Source: Marsupella aquatica (taxonomy: Eukaryota > Marchantiophyta). Taken from it: 64,000 nt of DNA. The DNA lies in contig OZ316891.1 in assembly GCA_973895155.1 (NCBI GenBank), positions 30,070,001 through 30,134,000 on the forward strand, given 5' to 3'. The translations under genes and the position numbers were made by a program. The notes under the pieces are model-generated. The model saw only the letters and a program-made list of their open reading frames with translations. It had not been told where the DNA came from and did no database searches. Positions 34,749 through 45,476 of the stretch are shown piece by piece. Position 1 is the stretch's first letter, and each line of letters opens with the position of its first letter.

Positions 34749-37700
34749 CCTTGGAATGGTTTTTTTTATAAAGTTTAATACCGTGAAAGACCCCACGGAT
34801 AGGGGGAACAATAGCCCTTAATACAGGGACAGCAACAGCACACTAGCGAGCCACAAAGAGAGCCCAAAAGCACAAAAGAGAGCATCAAAGCCCCAGGGAG
34901 AGCCCCCCCTCAAAGAAGGGAAATAACACCGATCAAGAGAGCACCCATGCCCTTCCCACAGCAGCCCCCCAAAAAGCAGACCCCTCAATCAGCAACGCCG
35001 CCGCTAGAGGGCACCAAGAGAATCCTGTCCCCACCCCGTCTCAACCAGATTTGCCTCGTTCCCCGCAACCATTCCTGAGCCCGGTTCAACCGAGAGCGAC
35101 GCCGCCCAAAGCGTAAACCAGCCCCAACCGCATGGATGTGATTGGCAGTCTCAGCAAGCAGCAGGCCCAAGTCAAATGAACGTCCCACCTTGTCAGAGAA
35201 CATATGTTCATTTCTTCCCAGCCAAATCATCCAGAGAGTCTGATATACACAAAAGATCCTAGCAGTGTGAATAGGCTCCGGTCCTGTCGATGCATCAAGA
35301 ATAGCCAGCAGACCACCTCCAATGGGTAAGCAAAGCTCCGTCAAAATCCTGTCACACATCCTCCAGCAACATGAGGCATGGGAACATTCAATGAACAAAT
35401 GTTACATCGTCTCCAAGACCCCACAGCAAAGCTTGCAATTCCCAGTACCAGCCTGGATACGGAGGGCCCGTTGACCAGTAAACAATCCACCAACCAGGAT
35501 CCGCCAGATAAAGGTTTTTGCCCTGCAGGAGAGGTCAGAAATCCACAGCTTCTTCCATCCAATGCACCATTCAATTTCCGACCGGTGTGAGGACCAGCAC
35601 CTATTAAGCAGCACATGAAGGCTCATCTTGGGTCTCAAGAACTGGTAGACCCTGCAGTTGGTGATCTGAAAGTCCTTGAGAGGTTCTGCCCTGTCAGACC
35701 AGCGCCACTGTCTGGCCGGAGGATCCCTGTCCCACCTGCAGGCAGTTGACTCCCAAATTCTCCCTAGGAACGCTCTAGCCAGCCCTCTGTGCTCCCCCGT
35801 GAATCCTCGCAGCACCTGCCCCCTAAGCGGAAGGTCTTTCCAGCCCCCTGTCTCCACCGACCATCCGTCCTGAATTGATCTCATTCCCAAGCGTCCACAA
35901 ATAGCAGTGACTCCTACAATATCCACATTTGGCAATGAATTGAAATCTACCATACATCTAATTGCATCGTTAATGCTCCAGCGTCCAGGGGCACCATATC
36001 TCCCAGGACAAAAAGCCAGATGGGCACGCAGCTCCTCCCAAGCCTTCCATAGACCACTTGTATACCTGAGACCACCGGCTGCCCTAGGAGTACAGAGCAG
36101 AAGCCTATCCTTGAACGTGTAATTGTTTCTTCTGATCACCTTGTAATTCAACCATCCCATTAAAGATAAGTTGGCTGCCAGCATCTTTGACCATTCCCTG
36201 TCTGGATACTCTAGGGCCTTAGTGAACCATTGTGATAATAATGCATTGGAGTGGCTTCTGAAGTCCTTGAATCCCAGGCCGCCCTCTATTTTTGGAAGTG
36301 TCATCTTGTCCCATGCCACCAGCGGAATTTTCTTCCCACCTGCAGGATTATATCCCCACAGAAAATCTCTACTGAGGGCAATGAGTTTCTTGGCCAGACC
36401 CGCTGAAGCCTTGAGGTGCATCACATGGTAGATTGGGATGGCCTGGAGCACGTGTTTGACCAATAAGGTTCGACCTGTGAAAGAGAGGAGCTTATTTGTC
36501 CAGGATGACAGTCGTGAGCTGATTTTATCTAGGCAGAATCTGTGCAGTTGCTCAGTCTTCAACCCGGCCCCCAAGGGAGCGCCCAGATATTTCTGAACCT
36601 CCCCCATTGCACTCACTTGACAGCCAGAGTACAGCAGCCAATCCGGGATGACCTCAATTGCCAAGGGAATCACCACAGATTTTCGTAGGTTCAGCTTTGC
36701 TCCAGAACCCATTTCATAACATGCAAGTGCAGTTTGTGCCTGGGTGAAAGCTTCCTCCGTGGCAGGAATGAACATTCCAACATCATCTGCGAATAATCTG
36801 TAGCATATTGTGAGTGTGTCCGTGATTGACAGTCCACTAAGTCTCCCAGCCTCCATCTCCGTAGCTAAGAAGTCCATCAGCGGTTGTGTCGAGATGACAA
36901 AAAGTAGGGGCGACAAGGGGCAGCCCTGTCTCACCCCCCTCTTAAGCTCAATCATACCCGTCGCAAAACCATTGACCATTGCCTTCGAGAAAGATCCAGC
37001 CAACAGAGCCCGTACCAGTGTGATAAAGTGGCCACTTATTCCCAGTAAGTGCATTGTGTCCCATATGTATTCGTGATTCACCCTGTCAAAGGCCTTTTCG
37101 AAATCCAACTTCAAGAAAAGTGCCTTCGTCTTCTTGTGCTGTATCCAGTCACATGCGAGCCAGGCCAGTGAGATGTTTTCCAGAATGTGGCGCCCCTGTA
37201 TAAATCCGGTCTGTTGGGGGCTGATTATCTTGTTCATGATTTCTTGTAACCGCAATGCCAGGATCTTAGCAATGACTTTGTACGTTGTGTTCAACATTGT
37301 AAGGGGACGCCAGTCCTTCAGTGATCTCTTATCAGGCTTCTTCGGAATGAGCTTTATTATCCCTTCTTTTAACGCACTATCAATCTCTCCTGTCATCCAG
37401 AATTCTTGTATCATTTCCACCAAGTCCTGTCCCAGAAACTCCCAGCATGCACGCAGTACTTCTGCCATTAAGCCGTCTGGGCCAGGCGATTTGTCTCCTG
37501 GTAGCATCCAAAGCACTTCCTTCACCTCTTTAGTTGTCGGGAGAGCTTCCAATTTCATTCTCTCTGCCGCTGTAAGCGCAAATTTTGTGTGTTGCAGTAG
37601 ACGTCTCCTCTCTTGTCGTCGTTCTTGTGTCTCCCTTTGTGAGGGTTCCTGTGGTGCATAAAGTGCTTGACACATTTTCTCCACTTCAAGCACAATGCTT

Positions 37701-38481
37701 GCCGCCTCTGTTATCTCCGTCCCATCCTCTTTGAGAATCAGGTTCATGGTTTCTCGGGCGCGTTTAGCCTTTACTATCGCATAGAAGAACTTTGTTGATT
37801 CGTCTCCTTCTCCCAGCCATTTAATCCTTGCAAGTCTCCGTCCCTTATTAGCCACTTCCAACTCGGTTGCATGCAGTGTGTCTTCCGTTTCCGTGTATTC
37901 CTTGATTTCATCCTCTGTGTGTTCCTCCAGAATGGATGCTTTCAGTGCTCTCATTCTCGCTCTAAGAAACTCCATCTCAACCTCTGCCAGCCTTGGTCTT
38001 GCTTGTAACTCCATGTATTTTTGCCTAAAATTGGAGCACGCTTTTGAAAATCGCAGCACAGGGTTTGCAAATTCCCTCCTTCCTTCCCTCCAGGCTCCTT
38101 CTAGAAGCGCCAGGTCCTCCTTGTTGCTTAGAAGCGCTGGATTGGCCATGAATAGTCTCACCTTACCTCGCTCCACCTTCTGACCTGCATCTCTGAACCT
38201 CCCTTTCAGTATCACCGGGTCATGGTCTGATAACGCTGATCCTCCTTCATGCACCAGCTCTACTCTCTCCTCTAACCACCATCCCTTCTCGCTAATGTAG
38301 AACCATTAATCCCCTTCTCATCCTTCTCCATGTGAATTGGGCACCCGTAGCGCCCCCGGTGATCTCCCACGCATCTACCAGGTCAAAGCGCGTTTTTAAG
38401 AAGCGCCAGAATTCCGCTTCTCTTCCGCCGATCAGAGGTGATCTCCCGGATGAGTCCGCTCTTCTTTCTGTCATGTTGAAG
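34749..38481 (-). mobile_element. L1-type LINE, 5'-truncated, nested in the CACTA element
   Basis: This 3,733-bp minus-strand non-LTR retrotransposon has a short A-tract at its 3' end (T8 at 34759-34766 on plus), then about 10 extra bases before the duplication. Its 5' end falls within the endonuclease domain (DFNMTERRAD), so the 5' region and ORF1 are missing, a typical truncated product of target-primed reverse transcription. The flanking 203-bp duplication is far longer than the usual 5-20 bp. Confidence 0.93.
34985..38481 (-). pseudogene. LINE ORF2 (endonuclease remnant, reverse transcriptase, zf-RVT)
   Basis: From 38474 the frame gives the C-terminal half of an AP-type endonuclease (TERRADSSGRSPL...FTWRRMRRG). 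It is frameshifted near 38290, then runs 950 codons (38254-35402). LSDHDPV closes the endonuclease. The reverse transcriptase follows, with FLKLDFEKAFDRVNHEY near residue 385, GVRQGCPLSPLLF near 433 and the catalytic FADD near 488. A zf-RVT region (CKLC...HLFIECSHA) is split by one in-frame TAA at 35402-35404, after which the same frame continues to 34985. With the truncation, frameshift and stop it is inactive. Confidence 0.92.
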
Positions 38482-38684
38482 TCCCCCTGTGGTAAATCAA
38501 ATTTATCCTACCTTATCTAGGGCTTTTACCTAGTTTAATGTTGGTCTTCTGCAATCCTACTTACAACAAAAACAACCTTAGAGGATTTGTATGTTCTCCT
38601 TGTAATATTTGCTGTTTGCCAAATCTTGTGTGTTCATGTGGGGTTTAACCCTAAACCTACAAACACTAGAACTGCCTATAATTT
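38482..38684 (+). repeat. 203-bp target-site duplication of the LINE, right copy
   Basis: This is the right-hand copy, joined directly to the truncated 5' end of the LINE (the plus strand reads GTTGAAG then TCCCCC). After 38684 the host transposon sequence continues GAAACCAGAAC. Confidence 0.93.
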
Positions 38685-40540
38685 GAAACCAGAACATCAA
38701 TTTTGGTCTTCCAAACAGTGTCAATGAGTTATAAAATAATGGGCAATGATGCATGACTTGGATGTTTGCATGTCATGCATCATGTCATTCTACAAAATGA
38801 ATTTGCACACAAAAGAAGTCAATGATTGTCTAGTAAAACAAATATTATCTGCATTATTTAGTTTTCCCTCCCTGTAGTGTTTCCTACTTGTTAAATTCCT
38901 ACATTTGAAGTGGCGGATATTCCCTATTGATCATGTAATGTGGGATGTTCACTTTACACACTTTGTGCTTTTCCCTACTTTAGTGTTAGCCTGGGTGTTA
39001 GCATGTTAGGTAAAGGGTCCCTAATTAAGTGGGGCTTTTACCAACATGGGAGTGTGTCCAATCTGCCTTGTGTGCACCTTATCACCAAGAGTCTCAAATA
39101 TTCTTGGACAACATGTGACTGTAAAGCAATGTTTACTCATTTTCCCCATTTTGTAATTAAATGGACCATCAAAGGGATTTGACAGGATCCCTTATTATGG
39201 TTTTATATATAGATTTCTAGTGACCTAGCCTCATTGCCCAATCATATAATTGGACCAAGCTAGATCGAGAAGTAGTATACTCGATCACTGAACAGTTCAA
39301 GGTCAAACTATTGGGCACAGCAAAGTACTAAGGTAAGTATAGAAAATAAATAAGCTATATCCAAAAGGGGAAAACTACTTGAGTAATCTACTAACTTCTA
39401 AGTTGGATTTAGGATTAACGCCCCAAACCAATATATCTGTCTACAAAATGGGGATGGAGCAAACTCCCTTCCACACTGCTATGTCACTGCTGATCCCCCC
39501 CCCCCCCCCTACTCGGGCCCCTACTGCTATAAATTTTGAGAACTAAGTATATTCAAGAGTATATTACCAAATGTACAGAGATTCCATGAAGGTGAGATAG
39601 TTCTTGGGACCTGAAAATTGGATGGCCGCCATCCATTTCCTTATGGAAAAATTCCACAAGCACAACCAATGAGAGGGTGTATATCATTTTCTGTGAATGA
39701 GATGGCTTAAGTTTGCAATTTGTAATCTAAAGTTTTAAGGAATCAAAAGGATTCTGGATCACAGCTTACATTTATTTGCTGCACATAAAGCCATCTTTGT
39801 CCAAGTCAACCAATCACATGTAAGTGAATAAAATATATACCAGGTGATTTTCAACCAATCCACAACGCTAGCTGCATGCATTCAAAGGCTTGAAGCAGGA
39901 TGTTGCAACTGATGGCAAAATTGTTCCTTTATATATATATATATATAGCTAATAATACCAAAAACAAACATGAGAGTAATTAAGTTGTGCTTGTAGTATA
40001 TGGCATTTAACCTCAACTTTGACACGTTTGTATTCAACACAACGTACTGACTGTTTGGATTTCAGCATTCTTGGTTTAAAATACCTTCTATTTTATCAAT
40101 GGTACCCAACTTACTAAATGCAGTAGTGTATGATATATAAGTATATCACTTGTATTAATACACTGCCCGTGGGATACCTAGGCAGCAAAACATTCCTTGT
40201 TGCAGCAAAACATTCCCTTATTGCCGTACAATTAGCCTGCCTTTACTGCTCTGCTCAGGGTGTATTTTGTTGGGGCACGAATAATTTGAACTCTATTGGC
40301 GCCAGCCTCGGGAAGTAAATTAGAATAACCTGAACTCTGTTGGCGCCAGCCTTGGAAAGTAAATTAGGTTTTTAAAGCTTATGCGTGTCATATGCGCCCC
40401 CTGCCCTTGACAAGCAGCAGCCCAGTATCACTTCTACACTGCTGTACTGGCTCGAAGTTCTCTCGTGCTTTAGCTTGTCTTCAAAGTGAACACCCTAATC
40501 CATACATAGAGCAAAGAGTCTGGTTCAGGTTTGGAGCAGA
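38685..40540. other. Transposon interior, non-coding
   Basis: AT-rich DNA without a recognised frame. It has a C-tract at about 39496, a (TA)n run at about 39932, and a short duplication near 40280-40370 (TTGGCGCCAGCCT...GGAAAGTAAATTAG twice). It probably separates the nested parts of the CACTA element. Confidence 0.45.
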
Positions 40541-42346
40541 GCTATTGGAAGTGAGCAACTAACGTACTTAATCAAAGTTTACTTGGAGATTGAGAAGTAG
40601 ACAAGATCGCATTCGGACCTATTGCTACGTCGCAGTTGGAAGTGAGCTGTTAGAAATGAGCAACTAACGTACTTAATCGAAGTTTACTTGGAGATTGAGA
40701 AGTAGACCAGATCGCGTTCGGACCTATTGCTACGTCGCTGCTGGAAGTGAGCTGAATTCGACCACCCCACCAAATCGAATTAGTCTACATGACGGCAGCC
40801 CAGTTCGTTTTGCTGATTGCTGGAAGTGAGCAGCGTTCGGACCTAGTTGCGTCGTTGCTTGGATTGAAGTGAGTTTAATTCGACCACCCCACCAAATTGA
40901 ATTAGTTTACATTACGGCAGCCCAGTTCGTTTTGCTGATTGCTAGAAGTGAGCAGCGTTCGGATCTAGTTGCTTGGTCGCTATTGGAAGTGAGCTTAATT
41001 CAACCACCCCACTCATACCAAATTGAATTATTTTACATTACGGCAGCCCAGTTTGGGTTGCTTGTTTTGCTGATTGTCGGAAGTGAGCAGCAGTCGTACC
41101 TAGTTGCTTCGTTGCTATTGGAAGTGAGCTTAATTCGACCACCCCACCGAATTGAATTATAGTTTACGTTACGACAGCCCAGTCTGTTTTGATGATAGCT
41201 TGAAGTGATCAGCATGGAATTCAAGTTAACTGCAAATCGGCAATAACAAACCTGTTACGTGGACGACTCGAAGCTCCTTCAAATGCCGTTATGAGTTTGT
41301 AATGCATATAGTAACATCGAGAGTAAAACATAGCTCAGTGGTTACGTGGATCTTATTGTTGTATGTGCTTGGATGGATGGGGAAATGAGTGGTCGTTGCA
41401 TGAGTAGTTACACAAGGCTTACATTGCAGTACATAAGCTAATAGCCCAGTTTGTTTTTGCAGGTCTGGAGGTGATTATATTGTGACTGTTGGGAGTGAGT
41501 GCCCCACTGTACAGCAGAGCGTGGCCCAGACAATAAGTACAGCAAAGTACAGCAAGCGTGGCCCAGTTTGTCTGCAGAGGAGGTGGTTAATTTCTGTAAG
41601 TTGAAAGTAAGTGCGCACTGAAATAGAAGTTTGCATACAAGAGCAGAGTAGTAACCAAATTAAGTACCCCAGTTTGTTCTTTGGAGCAAGTTCATTTGCA
41701 GTAGTTTGAAGTGAGCACATTCAAAATTAGTAGCAGGAGAAGTAACGAGGTTATTTTTGGAGGTGACATATTACTTGCTTTTGAAAATTGAGCACCATTT
41801 TTGGAGCTGATTAACTACTGTTGGAGGTGAGGAATGTACCAAATTGAAAATTACATATTTAAGTGTAGATCAAGAAGTAGCTTGGCAGTTGAATTTTTAA
41901 ACAAATTGACTTGCTGTTGGAAAGCACGGCCCCATTGCAACATAGAGCGCACAAGCAGCCCATTTCATTAATTAGAGGAGATGATCAACTGCTGTTGGAA
42001 GTGAGCATGGCACTAAGTTGAAGTTTTTCCCACTGTGCAGAGCTAGAAGTAGCCAAAATAGCTGCCCAGTTTTGTTTGGAGCAAGTTGGCTTGTTGTTCA
42101 TAGCACTGTGCTGAATTGAAGGACAAAGAGCAAAGATTGGCAGAGGCAGCCTGTTTGATTTGGAGCAAGTTCGATCTGATCGATCATCAAACTGAAATTT
42201 TCAGAGGAAAAAGTAGTCGTGTGCCTAGCTCAGATCTGAATTTAGTTTCACTGTAGAGAAGCAGCCCAGTGCTAAACCCAGACCTGCAAAGCAATCCGTT
42301 TTAGACTAGAAATAGTAGCCAGTTTATTTTTCACATCCTCATTGTC
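40541..42346 (+). repeat. Minisatellite-like region with recurrent GGAAGTGAGC motif
   Basis: Around 15 variants of TTGGAAGTGAGC are scattered from about 40546 to 42005. Two ~90-bp copies lie at about 40545-40740 (GAGCAACTAACGTACTTAATC.AAG). Four ~125-bp copies lie at about 40743-41213 and share TTAATTCGACCACCCCACC and TACGGCAGCCCAGTT. Further right the repeats decay to isolated motifs (GCAGCCCAGTTTGTTTTGGAGC). The array leads straight into the SAM-like ORF and may be its expanded promoter/leader. Confidence 0.8.
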
Positions 42347-42781
42347 ATGGCTGCTGTGAAGGGCATGGATCCTTTGCAACTGACCAAATTTCTCTTGGAG
42401 AAAAACCTAATTGAGAAGGAGCAGTCAAAGGCCGTTATTCTCCAGGATATAGATGGGGAAATTCTTTTGGAGATGTCAGTAGATGAGCTTATGGCTCACC
42501 TTCAATACAATTTCGGGAAAGCTACCCGCCTAAAAGGCTGGCTGAAAAAGAACAGTAAGTCTGTACCAACTGTCAAACCAGCAGTTAATAGTGAGAGTGA
42601 GATGAGGACTGTGCAGAGTGTCGAACCAGCAGTTAATAGTGAGAGTGAGATGAGGACTGTGCAGAGTGTCAAACCAGCAATTAATAGTGAGAGTGACATG
42701 AGGACTGTGCAGAGAGTGGCACTTGTAAACAAGGACTGTAACAGTCTTGTTAACAGAGAAAGTGAGAAAGTTATAAATTGA
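42347..42781 (+). CDS. SAM-like domain protein with 16-residue repeats (transposon-borne)
   Basis: The 144-codon frame starts MAAVKGMDPLQLTKFLLEKN. Residues 8-68 fit a sterile alpha motif fold: short helices, ...LLEMSVDELMAHLQYNFGKATRL and a terminal KGWLKK helix. SAM domains usually mediate protein-protein or RNA binding. Residues ~74-122 are three tandem copies of VKPAVNSESEMRTVQS, encoded by a 48-bp repeat. A TGA at 42779 ends the frame, but the same frame is open again to a TAG near 42987 with natural composition, so the stop may be a nonsense mutation. AACAGTAAGT near 42553 is a possible splice donor, so this could be exon 1 of the gene ending at 47757. Function is unknown. Confidence 0.6.
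   Translation: MAAVKGMDPLQLTKFLLEKNLIEKEQSKAVILQDIDGEILLEMSVDELMAHLQYNFGKATRLKGWLKKNSKSVPTVKPAVNSESEMRTVQSVEPAVNSESEMRTVQSVKPAINSESDMRTVQRVALVNKDCNSLVNRESEKVIN
42571..42714 (+). repeat. Coding tandem repeat, 48 bp x 3
   Basis: TGTCAAACCAGCAGTTAATA starts at 42571, with copies at 42619 and 42667. Each copy is 48 bp, so the reading frame is preserved through the repeats. Differences are few. Confidence 0.92.
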
Positions 42782-42989
42782 TTACCACAGCAGAGATCAC
42801 TGGTTGATGAGACCCCATATTCCTGCAATAGCAATGACAAAGGTCGTGTGAGAAAGCTGAGCTCTACTAAGTTGCCATTAGACCCTGTTGTTCATATTGT
42901 TGAGCTCAAGAGTAGAGTCTTTGACAAAAAACCTACAGGAGAGTATACAAATATGTGGGGAAAGGGTTATCTTGAAACCACATAGTTTA

Positions 42990-45159
42990 TCTGGAGAAAA
43001 TGACAAGAGACATAGGGGAACCAAAAAAACTTGAGAAATGACCAGAAAAAAAACTCTCAAGGAAATTGGTTCTATGCAGCATTAGGTCTCTTACAAAGTG
43101 ATAAATAGATAAGTTAGTACAATCATGCAATCAGACACCCGACATGTTCTTGAGAGCCTACAGTTATTCTCAAGACACCACTTAGTACCATGACTACCGC
43201 ACTTCACGACTTGGGTTTGCCCTTGGCCCACTGGAGACGTCACTCCCCTCAAATGTGCTTATGGTGACCTACCACCTGTGGACCCAACTTTGGTCCCTTG
43301 ATTTTGGCCCCTCACCAGGACTCCAACCAAGGTGACCAGGCATGAAGCTAACTTGTTAGGCCCAGAATTTTCTTGTTAGGTGTTCATAGGTAAAGTACCT
43401 TTTCCCGTTGTGATTGGGCCTACGCATTGCTCATGCCGAGGCTCTCAGGACTCGTCGCCCATAGAGGGTCCCGGGCGGCTCCACCCAAGTGCCGTCAATT
43501 TTCATGCCTTTAGCGTTCATTCCACATGAACCAAACTTCATTGCACTTAGGCCCAAGAGGAGCTATCACTCAAGCCCTCAAAATTGAGAGTCCATCCAGG
43601 GGTCCGGACAGTCTGCTCTAAGCCCAACCCTTATCGTGGCCCAACCAGCTCATAATGCCACTCCAAATCCCTGGTGCGCAACCCTAGCTCAACGCATTGC
43701 CTTTGCTAGAGCAACGCTTCCTTGCTCTCAAGTCTGCTTATACTTAGTCCTTCTGGATGGTCATGATGCCTGGACCATGGGGGAGCTTGGCACCAGAGCT
43801 AAGTGGTAGAGTAGTCAAGTTTTGTGACTCCAACTTGCGAGAGGGGTTAGTGCGCTCGCATTGCGGGAGCTAGTGATGTCATGGGTGTCCTAGCAACTTT
43901 GGGATACATGAGCAGGCAATGAGCGTGGACTAGTATGTAGCCTTTCGGGAGGCCCAACACGTAGAATGCCCAGGAGTTTAGGTCTTTAATGTGGGGGAGG
44001 AAGGGTACTAGACTCGCGAGCAGACCGAAGCGAAACGACCTGTGAGATTTTGAGGATTGACATTGACAGGATTCCTGTAGCCCGAATGGAGAGAAATCCC
44101 AACAAATTTGAGAGACGATCATGGTTCGCAATTGAAAAAGAAAGACGTTAAGAATAGAAGCGAAATAGTAGAAGGATTGCCAGTTGTTACCTGAGGACTG
44201 CACTGAGTGGGATTCGAAGAGAATCCATAAGGACCCGATAGCAAAAGCCCAAAAGAGAGGAAGGAACCAGCAACCTTGCCCCTTACGCTAGCAGCCAGGA
44301 AAATTGAAACAGCGATAGAGCAACCGAGAACGGGATTTCTACAGAAGACCATCGTAATGGGACAGCATAAGAACCAGATGGCGAAGCAGTAGACCCGCGA
44401 GCGAAACCACAGACGATTTAGGAAGTGAAATTGAGGAAGCGCAAGAGCAACGAAGCCCGAGCATAAGCAGATTCATAAGGACACCATAGGGAGACAGGCG
44501 AAAACATCCTTGAAACAATCCAGTCCTTGAGGCCGTGGCGGCAGCAGAAGCGATGACCACAGATCAAAACAAGACCGGGGCACAAAAATGAGAATAGCAA
44601 GGAAGAGAAAAAGACTTCCAATTTGAACAGCAAAGACAGCCGCAACGCATCCATAAGGACAAGAGGCGCCACAGGAGCACCAAAAAAAGGAATAGAGGCA
44701 GAACACGCAACCTCAAGGCCCAAAATCATCGACAGAACGTCGAAGCAAGGCCAAACCGCTAAGTGCACCACCTATAACCGCAAAACCTCCATAATTGCAT
44801 TTCATAACAAAGAAAATCAACCTTACAAAGCCGCATGTGCACTTAACCAAGGCACGAGTAAATTACCACCCATAACTGCACAAACTGCAAAACTTCATTA
44901 CTGCACATTTTAACAAAGGAAAGAGCTAATACAAAGGAATTCTTGCAGTTATACATTTACAAAGACAACCTAAATACTAAGTGCAAACCCTAAAATTCTG
45001 CAAAAACCCAAACATTCTTGCTTTACTCACCCACGACTTAGATTACTCTCCTCAACCCTTTCTCCACCATTACATGCGGCAAATGTGCAGTGTCTTTTGA
45101 CTATATATATATATATTATATAAACACGCACAACAACGCTGCACGCCAGGACCTTAGAG
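42990..45159. other. Probable retroelement-derived insertion, non-coding part
   Basis: Composition changes here: 43150-44100 is GC-richer, and 44100-44770 has purine-rich plus-strand sequence giving long but low-complexity minus-strand frames (Leu/Ser/Phe-rich). TGGCACCAGAGCT at 43788-43800 resembles the plant initiator-tRNA primer binding site (TGGTATCAGAGC), and a copia gag remnant follows at 45160, so a degenerate LTR-retrotransposon leader is plausible. I could not find paired LTRs or a target duplication. Confidence 0.35.
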
Positions 45160-45440
45160 ATGACCAACCTCGAGAAACTTACCTTCCCAGCCCTAGAAAT
45201 CGATGGCGGCACTACCTAGAATGGTCCATGAACCTAAAAGAAAACCTAACCTCGCTAACCCTACTCCCTGCGATAGGGCTCGCTCAACCCATCCTAGCCG
45301 GCGAACCACAACCAGACCCATTAACTAAAGCCAAAAAATCTAAGGCCCTTGTATTCCTTAGACGTCATATCCATAGATTCCTACAAAGACAATACATGCA
45401 CCCAAGAGCACATTCTGCATATAACAGAAATGTGGAACAA
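45160..45440 (+). pseudogene. Ty1/copia gag fragment (frameshifted)
   Basis: ATG 45160 begins MTNLEKLTFPALEIDGG. A stop follows at ACC TAG, but one frame over the sequence continues YLEWSMNLKENL and KSKALVFLRRHIHRFLQRQYM. This order (L.I.G..YL.W followed by KAL.FLRRH...L..QY) is that of the N-terminal gag region of plant copia elements. It is truncated, with no zinc knuckle, protease or polymerase following. It sits in a probable intron of the transposon gene. Confidence 0.65.
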
Positions 45441-45476
45441 ATGAGGGGTTTTTTTCTTCTGATATTTACAATCCAG

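Noticed and set aside
35676-38183. Several 60-175-codon plus-strand frames within the LINE
   Set aside because: They are antisense shadows of the minus-strand reverse-transcriptase frame, which has all the expected motifs.
40743-41213. Regularly spaced repeats as a CRISPR-like array
   Set aside because: The whole unit is repeated with no unique spacers, and the genome is plant nuclear DNA; this is a decaying minisatellite.
43788-43800. TGGCACCAGAGCT as a definite retrotransposon primer binding site
   Set aside because: It is similar to the plant initiator-tRNA site but has mismatches and no LTR end was found next to it, so it is mentioned only as supportive.
44119-44771. Overlapping minus-strand Leu/Ser/Phe-rich frames
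   Set aside because: Three frames overlap in the same purine/pyrimidine-biased DNA, which is a composition effect.
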